NCBI RefSeq assembly: GCF_020907985.1
Contig: NZ_JAJJPA010000044.1
Location: 1-57,345, forward strand
Direction: 5' to 3'
DNA from: Kitasatospora humi
Lineage (GTDB): Bacteria > Actinomycetota > Actinomycetes > Streptomycetales > Streptomycetaceae
Length of the DNA: 57,345 bases
The notes under the pieces: model-generated
Seen by the model: only the letters and a program-made list of their open reading frames with translations
Told to the model about the DNA's origin: nothing
Databases searched by the model: none
Shown: positions 49,123 to 57,345 of the stretch, in pieces
How positions within the stretch are numbered: position 1 is the stretch's first letter
Layout of the letters: the number at the start of each line of letters is the position of its first letter
Translations under genes and position numbers: made by a program

Positions 49123-49440
49123 CCCCGACAGCCTCGCCGACACCCTCCCGGCCGATCTCATCCCGCGCCGGACTCACCGACGACACGGCTCTGGTCGTCC
49201 CGCGTCCGTGATGACCGGGGCCCGGCAGGCCATCATGTGGGGCGCAGGGACCGATCCACTGTCCCTCAGTCTGACTCGGTCCCTGGGCGTCCGCGCAGGT
49301 CGGGGAGACCGGCTGCCGATTTGGCAGGGGCTGAAGCAACCCGACCACGCCTCTGGGCCATGGTGGTCTCCCTTGGCTGGCACGCCGCACCGTGCCCGGG
49401 GGAAAATGGTGCTCGCAATACTCCCTGGAGAAGGCGAAGC
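49123..49440. other. Intergenic region, no gene
   Basis: About 320 bp. The plus-strand frame that runs into the permease fusion is open here but has the composition of noncoding DNA. No hairpin or promoter consensus stood out beyond the GGAGAAGG ribosome site at 49427-49434. Confidence 0.35.
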
Positions 49441-52038
49441 GTGAAGTTCTCCGGTAGTGCTCCGCTCGCGCCTGGCTCGGGCGCGGGTGCGAAAGGGCTG
49501 AAGGCCGGTGCCCTGGGGCTCTTCTCCTCAGTTGTCATCGGCCTGGCGTCCACTGCCCCGGCGTACAGCCTCGCTGCCACACTCGGCCTGATCGTGGCAG
49601 GAGTCGGCTTGCAGGCCCCCATCATCACCATGCTGGCCTTCGTCCCGATGCTGCTGATCGCGTACGCCTACCGGGAACTCAACACGGGGAACGCGGACTG
49701 CGGGACCACGTTCGCCTGGGCCACCCGCGCCTTCGGGCCGCGCGCCGGCTGGATGGGTGGCTGGGGAATCATCGTCGCCGACGTCATCGTGATGACGAGT
49801 CTGGCCGAGATCGCCGGCGTGTACGGCTTCCGGCTGGTCGGTCTGGACTCGCTGGCGGCCAGCCGGTTGTGGACCACCCTGGCCGCAATCATCTGGATCG
49901 CCGTGATGACCGCGGTCTGCTACCTCGGCATCGAGGTCTCGGCCGCCCTCCAGCGCTGGCTGCTGTGCCTCGAGGTGGCGGTGCTGCTGCTGTTCGCCGT
50001 GACCGCGCTCGTCAAGGCCTACACCGGCAGTCCACCCACCGCGATCCATGTCTCGGCTTCCTGGTTCAACCCCTTGGGGGTCCCGTCCGGACGGGCGTTC
50101 ACCTCGGGCATCCTCGCCGCCGTGTTCGTGTACTGGGGCTGGGACACCGCCGTGACGGTCAACGAGGAGACCACCGACGCCCGGCACACCCCGGGGCGCG
50201 CGGCGGTCATCTCGACCGTGCTGCTGCTGTTCCTCTTCGGGCTGGTCGCGACCTCGGCCCAGGCCTTCGCCGGCGTCGGCACCCAAGGCATCGGGCTGGG
50301 GAACTCCGCGCACTCCGGGGATGTGCTCTCCGGCCTGGGCGACGCGGTCTTCGGCAGCAGCGGCATCGGCCCGTTCCTCGGGAAACTGCTGATCCTCATG
50401 GTGCTGACCTCGGCCGCCGCATCCACCCAGACCACCATCCTGCCGACGGCCCGGACGGTCTTCTCGATGGCCGCGCACAAGACCGTGCCCTCGCAATTCG
50501 CGCGTCTGCACCGCCGGTACCTCACCCCGACCTGGTCGACCGTCGGCATGGGTCTGGTCTCCATCGGGTTCTTGATCCTGCTGACGTCCATCAGCCGCCA
50601 CATCCTCGCGGACTCCATCGACTCGGTCGGCCTCGCGATCGCGTTCTACTACGGCCTGACCGGGTTCGCCTGTGTCTGGTACTACCGCAGGGTGCTCACC
50701 CGCAGCCGCCGGGACTTCCTGTTCAAGGGCCTGTTGCCCGGGCTGGGCGGGCTGGTGATGCTCGCCCTGTTCTGCTACGCCGCATTCGACGTGTACGCCG
50801 ACCCCGGGTTCGGCGCGACCTCCGTCGACCTGCCGCTGATCGGCCGGACCGGCGGGGTGACCGTCCTCGGCCTCGGCGCCCTGCTGATCGGCGCGGTGCT
50901 GATGCCGCTGGTCACCCGTGAGCACACCGCGACACTCCGCCTGCAGCGCAGCATGCTGCCGCAGCACATGCCGCGGCTGACGGCCGTCGAGACAGCGAGC
51001 CGGTACGTCCCGGCCGACAGCCGGTCCGGGGTGGGCGGTGACTGGTTCGACGCCGTGCCGCTCTCGGGTGCCCGGGTCGGCCTGGTGGTCGGCGACGTGC
51101 TCGGCCACGGGCTGCGCGCCGCCGCCACGATGGGCCGGCTGCGCACGAGCGTGCGCGTCCTCGCCCGGCTGGACCTCGATCCGGACGACCTGCTCTCGCA
51201 GCTCAACGACGTGGTCGAGCAGGCCGCGAGTGCACACGGGGGTGACGAGGCCCTCGGGGTGACCTGCCTGTACGCGGTGTACGACCCCGTCTCCGGTCGG
51301 TGCTCGATGGCCCGCGCGGGCCACTCGCCACCCGCCGTGGTCCAGCCGGGCGACGACGCGGCCGGGTTCCCCGAGCTGCCGCCGGGCCCGGCCCTGGGCA
51401 TGGGCGGGCCGCCCTTCCAGAGCGCCGAACTCCACCTGCCCGAAGGCAGCCTGCTCGCGCTCTTCACCGACGGCTTGGTCCATGCCCTGGACCCCGACGT
51501 CAACGTCGGCCTCGACCGGCTGGCCGGCGTCCTCGCCCGGCCCGGCCTTTCCCTGGAAGAGCTCTGCGACCGCGCCCTGGCGGCGCTGCTACCCGGACCG
51601 GTGGACGACGACGCGGCTCTGCTCCTGGTCCGCACCCGGAGACTGAGCGACCGGCAGACGGCCGTCTGGGAGCTGCCCTCCGATCTGGCGGCGGTCGGCA
51701 CGGCCCGCGCCGCGATCACCGGACGACTGCGTGACTGGGGCTTGGAGGAACTCGGATTCACCACCGAACTCATCGTCAGCGAACTCGTCACCAACGCGAT
51801 CCGCTACGCCGGCGGACCGATCCGCGTCCGCCTCATCCGCGACGAGACCCTCATCTGCGAGGTGTCCGACACCGGCCACACCTCCCCCCACCTGCGCCAT
51901 GCCGCCATGGACGACGAGGGCGGGCGCGGCCTGTTCATCATCGCCCAGCTCACCCGGCACTGGGGCACCCGCTACACCGCCACCGGCAAGACCCTGTGGA
52001 CCGAACAGAGCCTGCCGTCCGCCGACGGCACGCCCTAG
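49441..52038 (+). CDS. APC-superfamily permease fused to PP2C phosphatase and HATPase domains
   Basis: An 865-aa three-part protein in one uninterrupted frame, GTG start with GGAGAAGG upstream. Residues about 1-490 are an amino-acid permease with 12 or more hydrophobic segments and the APC signature near the start (ALGLFSSVVIGLASTAPAYS) plus FVYWGWDTAVTVNEETTDAR. Residues about 495-725 are a SpoIIE/PP2C phosphatase: LQRSMLPQHMPRL, GVGGDWFDAVPLSG, LVVGDVLGHGLRAA, LFTDGLVHALDPDVN and DDDAALLLV. Residues about 735-860 are an anti-sigma-type HATPase: ELIVSELVTNAIRYAGG and CEVSDTGHTSPH, with GGRGLFIIAQLTRHWG. Free-standing phosphatase-HATPase proteins are common; a transporter in place of the usual sensor is unusual. 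The permease may act as an amino-acid sensor or couple uptake to a sigma-factor cascade. Confidence 0.9.
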   Translation: MKFSGSAPLAPGSGAGAKGLKAGALGLFSSVVIGLASTAPAYSLAATLGLIVAGVGLQAPIITMLAFVPMLLIAYAYRELNTGNADCGTTFAWATRAFGPRAGWMGGWGIIVADVIVMTSLAEIAGVYGFRLVGLDSLAASRLWTTLAAIIWIAVMTAVCYLGIEVSAALQRWLLCLEVAVLLLFAVTALVKAYTGSPPTAIHVSASWFNPLGVPSGRAFTSGILAAVFVYWGWDTAVTVNEETTDARHTPGRAAVISTVLLLFLFGLVATSAQAFAGVGTQGIGLGNSAHSGDVLSGLGDAVFGSSGIGPFLGKLLILMVLTSAAASTQTTILPTARTVFSMAAHKTVPSQFARLHRRYLTPTWSTVGMGLVSIGFLILLTSISRHILADSIDSVGLAIAFYYGLTGFACVWYYRRVLTRSRRDFLFKGLLPGLGGLVMLALFCYAAFDVYADPGFGATSVDLPLIGRTGGVTVLGLGALLIGAVLMPLVTREHTATLRLQRSMLPQHMPRLTAVETASRYVPADSRSGVGGDWFDAVPLSGARVGLVVGDVLGHGLRAAATMGRLRTSVRVLARLDLDPDDLLSQLNDVVEQAASAHGGDEALGVTCLYAVYDPVSGRCSMARAGHSPPAVVQPGDDAAGFPELPPGPALGMGGPPFQSAELHLPEGSLLALFTDGLVHALDPDVNVGLDRLAGVLARPGLSLEELCDRALAALLPGPVDDDAALLLVRTRRLSDRQTAVWELPSDLAAVGTARAAITGRLRDWGLEELGFTTELIVSELVTNAIRYAGGPIRVRLIRDETLICEVSDTGHTSPHLRHAAMDDEGGRGLFIIAQLTRHWGTRYTATGKTLWTEQSLPSADGTP

Positions 52039-52056
52039 CTGTTCCGGCCCGGAACC

Positions 52057-52077
52057 CCGCCCCACCGCCGGGGGCGG
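52057..52077. terminator. Hairpin between convergent genes
   Basis: CCGCCCC (52057-52063) pairs with GGGGCGG (52071-52077) around a 7-base loop. It lies between the stops of the permease fusion and the DNA ligase gene and could terminate both strands. There is no T-run. Confidence 0.5.
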
Positions 52078-52095
52078 CGGCCGCCGTCCGGTGTT

Positions 52096-54132
52096 TCAGC
52101 CCAGGTAGTCGGCCACGAGTGCGGCGAAGTCCTCGGGGCTGACGATCCGCACACCCAGCTCCTCGGCCTTGGCCCGCTTGGAGCCGGCCTTCTCCCCCGC
52201 GACCACCAGGGTGGTGCGCTTGGAGACCGATGACGAGGCCTTGCCGCCGGCGCGCTCGACGAGCTCGTTCACCTCGGTGCGCGACAGCTCGGCCAGCGCA
52301 CCGGTCATGGCGCCGGTGACCACCACAGCCTCACCGACCAGCGGCCCGGCCGGTCCCCCGGCCCCGACGCTCCCGCTCCCCGCGGCGGGCACGGCCGGCC
52401 CGGTCACCGCGGTGCCCACCTGCTGGGCGATGAGTTTGTCCAGTACCGGCGCCAGCTCGGCCAGTTCGGCGACGACCAGCTTGGCCTTCTCGGTCCCGAT
52501 CCCGTCCACAGCGGCCAGCGCCTGCTCGTCGGCCGCGCGGATCGCCGCCATGCTGCCGAAGTGGGCGGCGATCCGGCGGGACATGGTGCGCCCGGTCCCG
52601 CGCACCCCCAGGGCGCAGAAGACCCGGTGCAGCGGGGCGTTGCGCGCGGTCTCGATCGCGGCGAGCAGGTTGTCGGTGCTGACCGCGCCCATCCGCTCCA
52701 GGGCCAGCAACTGGTCACGGGTCAGGGTGAAGAGGTCGGCGACGTCGGACACCAGCCCGCCCTCCACCAGCTGCACCGCCCGGGTGCCGCCCAGACCCTC
52801 GATGTCCAGCTGGTCGCGCCCGACCGCGTACCGGATCGAGGCCACCGCCCGGCAGCCCCGGCCGCGCACGCAGCGCCAGCGCTGCTCGGTGGTGTCGATG
52901 GCGTCCCCGCAGCGCGGGCAGCGCTCCGGAAAGGCGATCGGCGTCTCGGCTCCGGTGCGTTCCGCCACGAGCGGCGCCTCCACGCGCGGTATCACGTCCC
53001 CAGCCCGGTAGACGAAGACCTGGTCCCCGATCAGCAGGCCACGGCGCGTGATGTCGGCCGGGTTGTGCAAGGTGGCGTAGCTGACGGTGACCCCGTCGAT
53101 GACCACCGGCTCCAGAACCGCGCGCGGGGCGATGATCCCCGTCCGCCCCACGTTCCACTCCACCGCCAGCAGCCGGGTCACCTTGTGCTGCGCAGCGAGC
53201 TTGCGGGCCACCGCCCAGCGCGGCGCGCGCGAGCCGGAGCCCGCCTGCCGCTGGTCGGCGGCCGAGTCGGCCTTGACCACGACGCCGTCGATGCCGAACT
53301 CCAGCGAGGCGCGCAGGTCGGCGATCTCCGCCACCCGCTGCTGCACCTGGGCCAGCGTCTCGCAGCGCACCGGGCGGGCCGGCGTGCTCGCCGCGGTGTT
53401 GGCGCCGAGATCGGCCAGGCGTTCCAGCAGGGCGGCGTGTCCGAGGTCGTCCAGGCCGACCGCGCTGTAGGCAAAGAAGGTGAGTTCGATCCGGTAGGGG
53501 CGGTCCTTGGCACGCAGCGTGCCGGCCGCGCCGCTGCGCGGATGGGCGAAGGCGAGCCCGCCGTGGGCAGTGCGCACCTGGTTGGCGTGCTCGAACTGCC
53601 GGTGGGTGAGCAGGACTTCGCCGCGCAGTTCGAGGTCGACCGGCTCGGTGAGCTCGGCGGGCAGACCGAGCACGGCGTCGGCGGCGTGGCTGATGTCCTC
53701 GCCGGCCAGGCCGTCGCCCCGGGTGAGCAGTTGCTGGAGCCGACCGGCGCGGTAGCGGGCGGCGACGGCCAGTCCGTCAAGCTTGGGCTCCACGCACCAG
53801 CCGCCCACCGGGTGTCCGAGCCGGCGCTCCAGGCCCTCGGCCCAGGCCGCCAGCTCCTCGGCGGAGAAGACGTTGTCCAGCGAGAGCATCGGCACCGAGT
53901 GCGGCACATCGCCCGTGACCGCGCCGCCGGCCACCTTGCCGGTCGGCGAGTCGGGCAGCAGCTGGTCCGGGTTCGCGCTCTCATAGGCCTCGATCGCGCG
54001 CACCAGGGCGTCGTACTCGTCGTCGCCGAGCGGTGAGGACCCGTCGGCGTAGTAGGCCGCGGCCGCCTGGACGGCGGTGGTGACGGCGTCGGCGTAGGCG
54101 GTGCGCGAGGTCGGAGCGGCTGCGTCGGTCAT
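52096..54132 (-). CDS. ligA: NAD-dependent DNA ligase (second LigA-type)
   Basis: A 678-aa ligase that seals nicks using NAD+. Domain order is complete. Domain Ia has YYADGSSPLGDDEYDALVRA. The adenylation domain has catalytic Lys in CVEPKLDGLAVAARY near 115 and FGIDGVVVKAD, then the OB fold. The zinc finger is CPRCGDAIDTTEQRWRCVRG ending in Cys (about 402-424). HhH repeats (VFCALGVRGTGRTMSRRIAA and ALAAVDGIGTEKAKLVV) follow, and a BRCT domain lies at about 595-678 with LVGEAVVVTGAMTG. The ATG at 54132 is the preferred start. Streptomycetes carry an essential ligA elsewhere; a divergent second copy near the telomere-like operon fits an arm or linear plasmid. Whether this is the only copy cannot be told from the window. 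Confidence 0.93.
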   Translation of the reverse strand: MTDAAAPTSRTAYADAVTTAVQAAAAYYADGSSPLGDDEYDALVRAIEAYESANPDQLLPDSPTGKVAGGAVTGDVPHSVPMLSLDNVFSAEELAAWAEGLERRLGHPVGGWCVEPKLDGLAVAARYRAGRLQQLLTRGDGLAGEDISHAADAVLGLPAELTEPVDLELRGEVLLTHRQFEHANQVRTAHGGLAFAHPRSGAAGTLRAKDRPYRIELTFFAYSAVGLDDLGHAALLERLADLGANTAASTPARPVRCETLAQVQQRVAEIADLRASLEFGIDGVVVKADSAADQRQAGSGSRAPRWAVARKLAAQHKVTRLLAVEWNVGRTGIIAPRAVLEPVVIDGVTVSYATLHNPADITRRGLLIGDQVFVYRAGDVIPRVEAPLVAERTGAETPIAFPERCPRCGDAIDTTEQRWRCVRGRGCRAVASIRYAVGRDQLDIEGLGGTRAVQLVEGGLVSDVADLFTLTRDQLLALERMGAVSTDNLLAAIETARNAPLHRVFCALGVRGTGRTMSRRIAAHFGSMAAIRAADEQALAAVDGIGTEKAKLVVAELAELAPVLDKLIAQQVGTAVTGPAVPAAGSGSVGAGGPAGPLVGEAVVVTGAMTGALAELSRTEVNELVERAGGKASSSVSKRTTLVVAGEKAGSKRAKAEELGVRIVSPEDFAALVADYLG

Positions 54133-54378
54133 GCGTTCATCATCCCGACCGGCACTGACAGCGGTGCCGGCCACGGGGACGGGGGGCGCGTCGTGGTGAT
54201 GTCACGGCGCTCTCAGCGGCGGGCGCGGGGCTGGGTGGCGGGCGCGGGGATGGGTGGAGGGCGCGGGGATGGGCGTAGGGCGCGGGCGCGGTGGGCGTCG
54301 ATCAGGGTGGGGTCCGCGGTGCGGCGCAGCGGTGTGGTGCCCGGCGCGCCGGGGATGACCTTGTTCGGGTCGCGGCGG

Positions 54379-55305
54379 TCAGCCGATGGCGATGACGGGG
54401 TGGTCAGCGGGGTTGATCCACCGCATGACCCGCGTCATGAAGTCCGCCGGGACGGCGACGCAGCCTGAGGTGGGGCCGGCCTGGGGCCCGAGGTCATGGA
54501 GGAAGATCCCGGCGCCACGCCCCTTGACGACGGGGCTCGTGTTGAAGTTGATGACCAGGGCGTTGTGGTATTGGATCGGGTGGTTGATGAGGTGTTCGCT
54601 GCCGTCGTCACCGGTCTCCGTGAGGTGGAAGCCGCCCTGGGTGTCGGTGCGCATCTGGTTGTAGTAGGCGCTGGTGGGATCCTGGACCCACCAGTCGTGG
54701 GCGGTGACCTGGTGGTAGGGCATCTTGGTGCCCGGGTTGGCGCCGACGCCGAAGCCTTCGGTGATGGTGTAGGTGCCGGTGGGGGTGGTGTCGCTGCCCT
54801 GGATGCGGGTGGCCCCGTCGGTGATGCCGTGGGAGCCGATCCGGGCCGCGGTGGTGGAGGTGATCGTGTGCCAGGAGTGAGCCGTCCTGGCCCACAGCGT
54901 GACGGCGGCGTAGGTACCGGATGCCTTCACCGTGATGACCTGGGTGGCCCGACCGACTGCCACCGGCACCGGGAAGGGGCTCGCGGTGTGGCTGCCGACA
55001 TGGGGGCCGGCTGGGAGAACCGGCTTCCCGTCCCGGCGGTCGATGCCGGACGGGCCGGCGCGGTTCGCGACGGCGGGCGCCGGACAGCTGCCGGGAGCGC
55101 GCTCCTCGTGCGCGGAGCCGGAAAGGCCGTCCGCGCACACGAGGTAGCCGGACGCCAGGACGGTGCCGGGCGGGGCGGCGCCGGCTCGCGCGCCGTTGGC
55201 AGCGGCGAGCCCGGAGAGAGCGGCGGCCGCCCCGAGCGCGGCGGCTGCCGCGCGGCGGGCAACCGACGCTCGAGGTTTGGCGAGACGGTCCCGGAACGCG
55301 GGCAT
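54379..55305 (-). CDS. Secreted L,D-transpeptidase family protein
   Basis: A 308-aa exported protein. The ATG at 55305 with GGAGGG upstream is chosen over the longer open frame. A signal peptide (RRAAAAALGAAAALSGLAAA) is followed by an Ala/Pro linker with a cysteine pair (VCADGLSG, GSCPAPAV). The YkuD-type domain spans about 130-308: TPTGTYTITEGFGVGANPG, HNALVINFNTSP, then the active site GIFLHDLGPQAGPTSGCVAV with catalytic Cys and the partner His. It would form 3-3 crosslinks or attach proteins in peptidoglycan outside the membrane. The Ser-His-Gly-Cys consensus is Thr-Ser-Gly-Cys here, seen in an actinobacterial subgroup. Confidence 0.85.
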   Translation of the reverse strand: MPAFRDRLAKPRASVARRAAAAALGAAAALSGLAAANGARAGAAPPGTVLASGYLVCADGLSGSAHEERAPGSCPAPAVANRAGPSGIDRRDGKPVLPAGPHVGSHTASPFPVPVAVGRATQVITVKASGTYAAVTLWARTAHSWHTITSTTAARIGSHGITDGATRIQGSDTTPTGTYTITEGFGVGANPGTKMPYHQVTAHDWWVQDPTSAYYNQMRTDTQGGFHLTETGDDGSEHLINHPIQYHNALVINFNTSPVVKGRGAGIFLHDLGPQAGPTSGCVAVPADFMTRVMRWINPADHPVIAIG

Positions 55306-55771
55306 CGAAGTCCCTCCTGGCATGGGAATCCACTGGGAACCATCATGAGCACCGGCGCCCCTTCCCCGGTGAGCGCCACGGGCAGCCAGGCGCGGCCGTC
55401 CCACTCCTGGAGCAGCTGCGAGAAGGCATTGGTAGGTGTGAAGCAGAGGTGGACGCCTGTCGTGCTTCCGGTGGGCGGAGGATCGCTCCCGATGGCCGTC
55501 ATGCGGGCAGCGCCGTACGGCTGAGTCGCGACCGACACGACACCGATGACCCGGGCGTCGTGCGGGCGGCATGAATAACTACGTTCGTCACACCATCACA
55601 TGAGCCGCCCACCTCATTGTCGACCGCCTCGTGTTGCGGCCTCGAAACACGCCCGGCGTACCCGGGCGCCGGAAGGCCGCGTCAGCCCGCCGCAGCGGGT
55701 GGGGGTTGCCTCGGACGATGCCGCCACCAGGCGGCCGAGCGGGTCGGCTCACCGACCTGCTCGGAGGATTG
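55306..55771. other. Divergent intergenic region with a possible small relic
   Basis: About 465 bp. On the minus strand, near 55330-55505, a frame reads TGVHLCFTPTNAFSQLLQEW, then DGRAWLPVALTGEGAPVLM. It is protein-like but continues into the transpeptidase gene in the wrong frame and has no clear ribosome site, so it is probably a gene fragment. The plus-strand end carries GGAGG four bases before the next start. Confidence 0.35.
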
Positions 55772-57345
55772 ATGCACGCATCCCGTGTCCTTCGTTCGAT
55801 CATCGCCGTCGCCTCGGTGGGAGCGGCGCTGGTGGCCTCCCCGGCGTGGTCCGTCACGCCCGGCGCCAGGGCCGCGCCCAATCCGGCCGTCCACACCCAT
55901 GCCTATCGGTCCACTGATTCCGGCCCCGCGGTGCACCATGACACCTCGCCACCGTTGCGTGAACTCTCGCAGAGAACCGGCCGGCGCCCGTCCGTCCCCA
56001 GCGTCATGCCCCCCGCGAAGGCGCCGCAGCCGTTCCGCGCCAAGGCCGCCAGTGCCGACCAGGCGGTCCAGGACCGCGACGGCAGCCGGGGGCGGATCCC
56101 GTTGGGCGTCGGCTTCGAGGGCATCCGGCAAGGCGGGGGCGTGCCGCCGGACCCCAACGCCTCGGTGGGCTCCCGCCAGATTGTGGAGATCACCAACTTC
56201 GATCTCGCGGTGTACTCCAAGACCGGTGCCACGCTACTGGGCCCGCTGACGACCCAAACCCTGTTCAGCGGGTTCGGCGGGCCGTGCGAGACCGCTCAGA
56301 ACGCCGACATCGGGGACCCCGTGGTCCGTTGGGACTCCCTGGCCCAGCGTTGGATCCTCAACCAGTTCGCCCTCGACCAGGCAGGCAACACGAATCGACT
56401 GTGCGTGGCCGTCTCCCGCACCGCAGACGCCACCGGCGAGTACTACCGGTACGACTTCGGATATCATCACTTCATCGACCACCCGAAGGTCTCCGTGTGG
56501 CCGGACGCCTACTACGCGGCCCTCACCGCAGGGGCGTTCTTCGAGACGTGCGCCTGGGACCGGCACAGGATGCTGCGCGGAGCCGACGCCGACCAGCAGT
56601 GCTACACCCTCGCGTCACCGACCATCCCGCTCACCTCGGACCTCGACGGCACGGCCCCGCCCCCGCAAGGCGAGCCCAACCTGCTGATCGCCCTCAACCC
56701 CGCCCACGACAGCCTGCAGTACTGGCGGTTCCACGTCGACTGGGCCGACCAGACCCGCACCGCCGTCGCCGGCCCGGGAGAGCTGCAGGTGGCCCCCTAC
56801 ACCCCGGCCTGCGCGAGTACCGATCCCACTCAATGCGTCCCCCAGGCCGGCACCGCCCAGAAGCTGGACTCGCTCTCCTACTCCGCCATGTACCGGCTCG
56901 CCTACCGCAACTTCGGCGACCACCAGTCCCTGGTCGTCAACCACGCGGTCGACGCCCCGGGCGGCCGCGTGGGCGTGCGCTGGTACGAACTGCGGCTGGA
57001 CGACGGCCGACCGGTCGTTCACCAGCAGAGCACCTACGCGCCAGGCCCCGGCAACCGGTGGATGGGCTCCGCGGCCCAGAACGGGGATGGCGACATCGCC
57101 CTGGGATACTCGTCGTCGTCCTCCCGGACCCATCCCTCGATCCGCGTCACGGGACGCCTGGCGAACGACCCGCAGAACGTGATGACCTTCCGCGAGACCA
57201 CCGTGTGGACCGGCACGGGCTCCCAGACCGGGAGCAACCGCTGGGGTGACTACACCTCCATGGCGATCGACCCGGTGGACGACTGCACGTTCTGGTACAC
57301 CAACCAGTACCAACCGACCGACGGCACCGGAAACTGGAACACCCG
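55772..57345 (+). CDS. Large secreted protein, 3' end beyond the window
   Basis: At least 524 codons, open to the end of the window. The ATG at 55772 has GGAGG 5 bases upstream and starts a signal peptide (MHASRVLRSIIAVASVGAAL, cleavage near AWS or ARA, about 26-34). A proline-rich propeptide-like region runs to about 110. The globular part reads GVGFEGIRQGGGVPPDPNAS, then VEITNFDLAVYSKTG, GDPVVRWDSLAQRWILNQFA, YYRYDFGYHHFIDHPKVSVW, DSLSYSAMYRLAYRNFGDHQ and WGDYTSMAIDPVDDCTFWYT. The repeated blade-like strands suggest a beta-propeller. Large exported proteins of this type occur in actinobacteria and xanthomonads; no catalytic residues are known to me. Confidence 0.85.
   Translation, partial: MHASRVLRSIIAVASVGAALVASPAWSVTPGARAAPNPAVHTHAYRSTDSGPAVHHDTSPPLRELSQRTGRRPSVPSVMPPAKAPQPFRAKAASADQAVQDRDGSRGRIPLGVGFEGIRQGGGVPPDPNASVGSRQIVEITNFDLAVYSKTGATLLGPLTTQTLFSGFGGPCETAQNADIGDPVVRWDSLAQRWILNQFALDQAGNTNRLCVAVSRTADATGEYYRYDFGYHHFIDHPKVSVWPDAYYAALTAGAFFETCAWDRHRMLRGADADQQCYTLASPTIPLTSDLDGTAPPPQGEPNLLIALNPAHDSLQYWRFHVDWADQTRTAVAGPGELQVAPYTPACASTDPTQCVPQAGTAQKLDSLSYSAMYRLAYRNFGDHQSLVVNHAVDAPGGRVGVRWYELRLDDGRPVVHQQSTYAPGPGNRWMGSAAQNGDGDIALGYSSSSSRTHPSIRVTGRLANDPQNVMTFRETTVWTGTGSQTGSNRWGDYTSMAIDPVDDCTFWYTNQYQPTDGTGNWNT

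Noticed and set aside
47878..49161. A 427-codon minus-strand open frame
   Set aside because: Antisense to the secreted protein at 47953-49122, which has a signal peptide and ribosome site.
49528..51483. A 651-codon minus-strand open frame
   Set aside because: Antisense to the permease-PP2C fusion in the frame that mirrors its third-position GC; composition is Glu/Gly/Arg/His-rich with no motifs.
52561..54036. A 491-codon plus-strand open frame
   Set aside because: Antisense shadow of the DNA ligase gene, whose domains are complete and in order.

Overview
The window is high-GC DNA with strong third-position GC bias, many GTG starts and ATGA/GTGA gene overlaps. Twin-component regulators, PP2C phosphatases, an isorenieratene-type carotenoid cluster and many small secreted proteins point to a Streptomycetaceae genome (Streptomyces or Kitasatospora). 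The density of broken transposases, a Ku relic, a second ligA and a set of telomere-protein-like genes suggests a chromosome arm or a large linear plasmid. That placement is inference. I saw no rRNA, tRNA or CRISPR array.

Layout. (1) 1-11.4 kb is decayed accessory DNA. A 473-bp direct repeat brackets it (166-638 and 10363-10836), and each copy carries one copy of a conserved hypothetical gene. Inside lie relics of IS701-, IS1182- and IS5-type transposases, a truncated SMI1/LRR gene, a frameshifted Ku gene and a replication-relaxation fragment. It also holds intact genes: a NarL/HisKA_3 two-component pair, a divergent CPBP protease and an APH-type phosphotransferase lying between IS5 remnants. 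(2) 11.4-15.1 kb has small secreted proteins and a divergent marR-padC pair sharing a 27-bp palindrome. (3) 15.1-18.5 kb is a two-gene overlapping operon resembling the aspartate-nitrosuccinate (nitrous-acid forming) pathway, CreE/CreD type. (4) 20.4-26.7 kb is crtI-crtB-(Rieske/DUF5914, frameshifted)-crtY-crtU, which would convert GGPP to isorenieratene; crtE is absent. (5) 27-39 kb is a mixed region: phosphodiesterase, RICIN lectin, secreted proteins, serine hydrolase, HAD phosphatase, secreted lipase, EF-hand protein, alpha/beta hydrolase and zinc alcohol dehydrogenase. (6) 45.7 down to 39.2 kb on the minus strand is a tight five-gene operon: a Tap-like HTH protein, a 736-aa Tap/Tac-like protein, a 236-aa Tpg/Tpc-like protein, an SF2 helicase with helicase-associated repeats, and a zinc-ribbon protein. 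(7) 46-57.3 kb has a PAS-PP2C phosphatase, a secreted protein, a very unusual APC permease-PP2C-HATPase fusion, a second NAD-dependent DNA ligase, an L,D-transpeptidase and a large secreted protein running off the end.

The most interesting candidates are the five-gene operon (a possible non-canonical telomere-replication module with the Tap HTH split off), the orphan nitrosuccinate pair, and the permease-phosphatase-kinase fusion. All function calls come from reading motifs and remembered family features; no searches were run.
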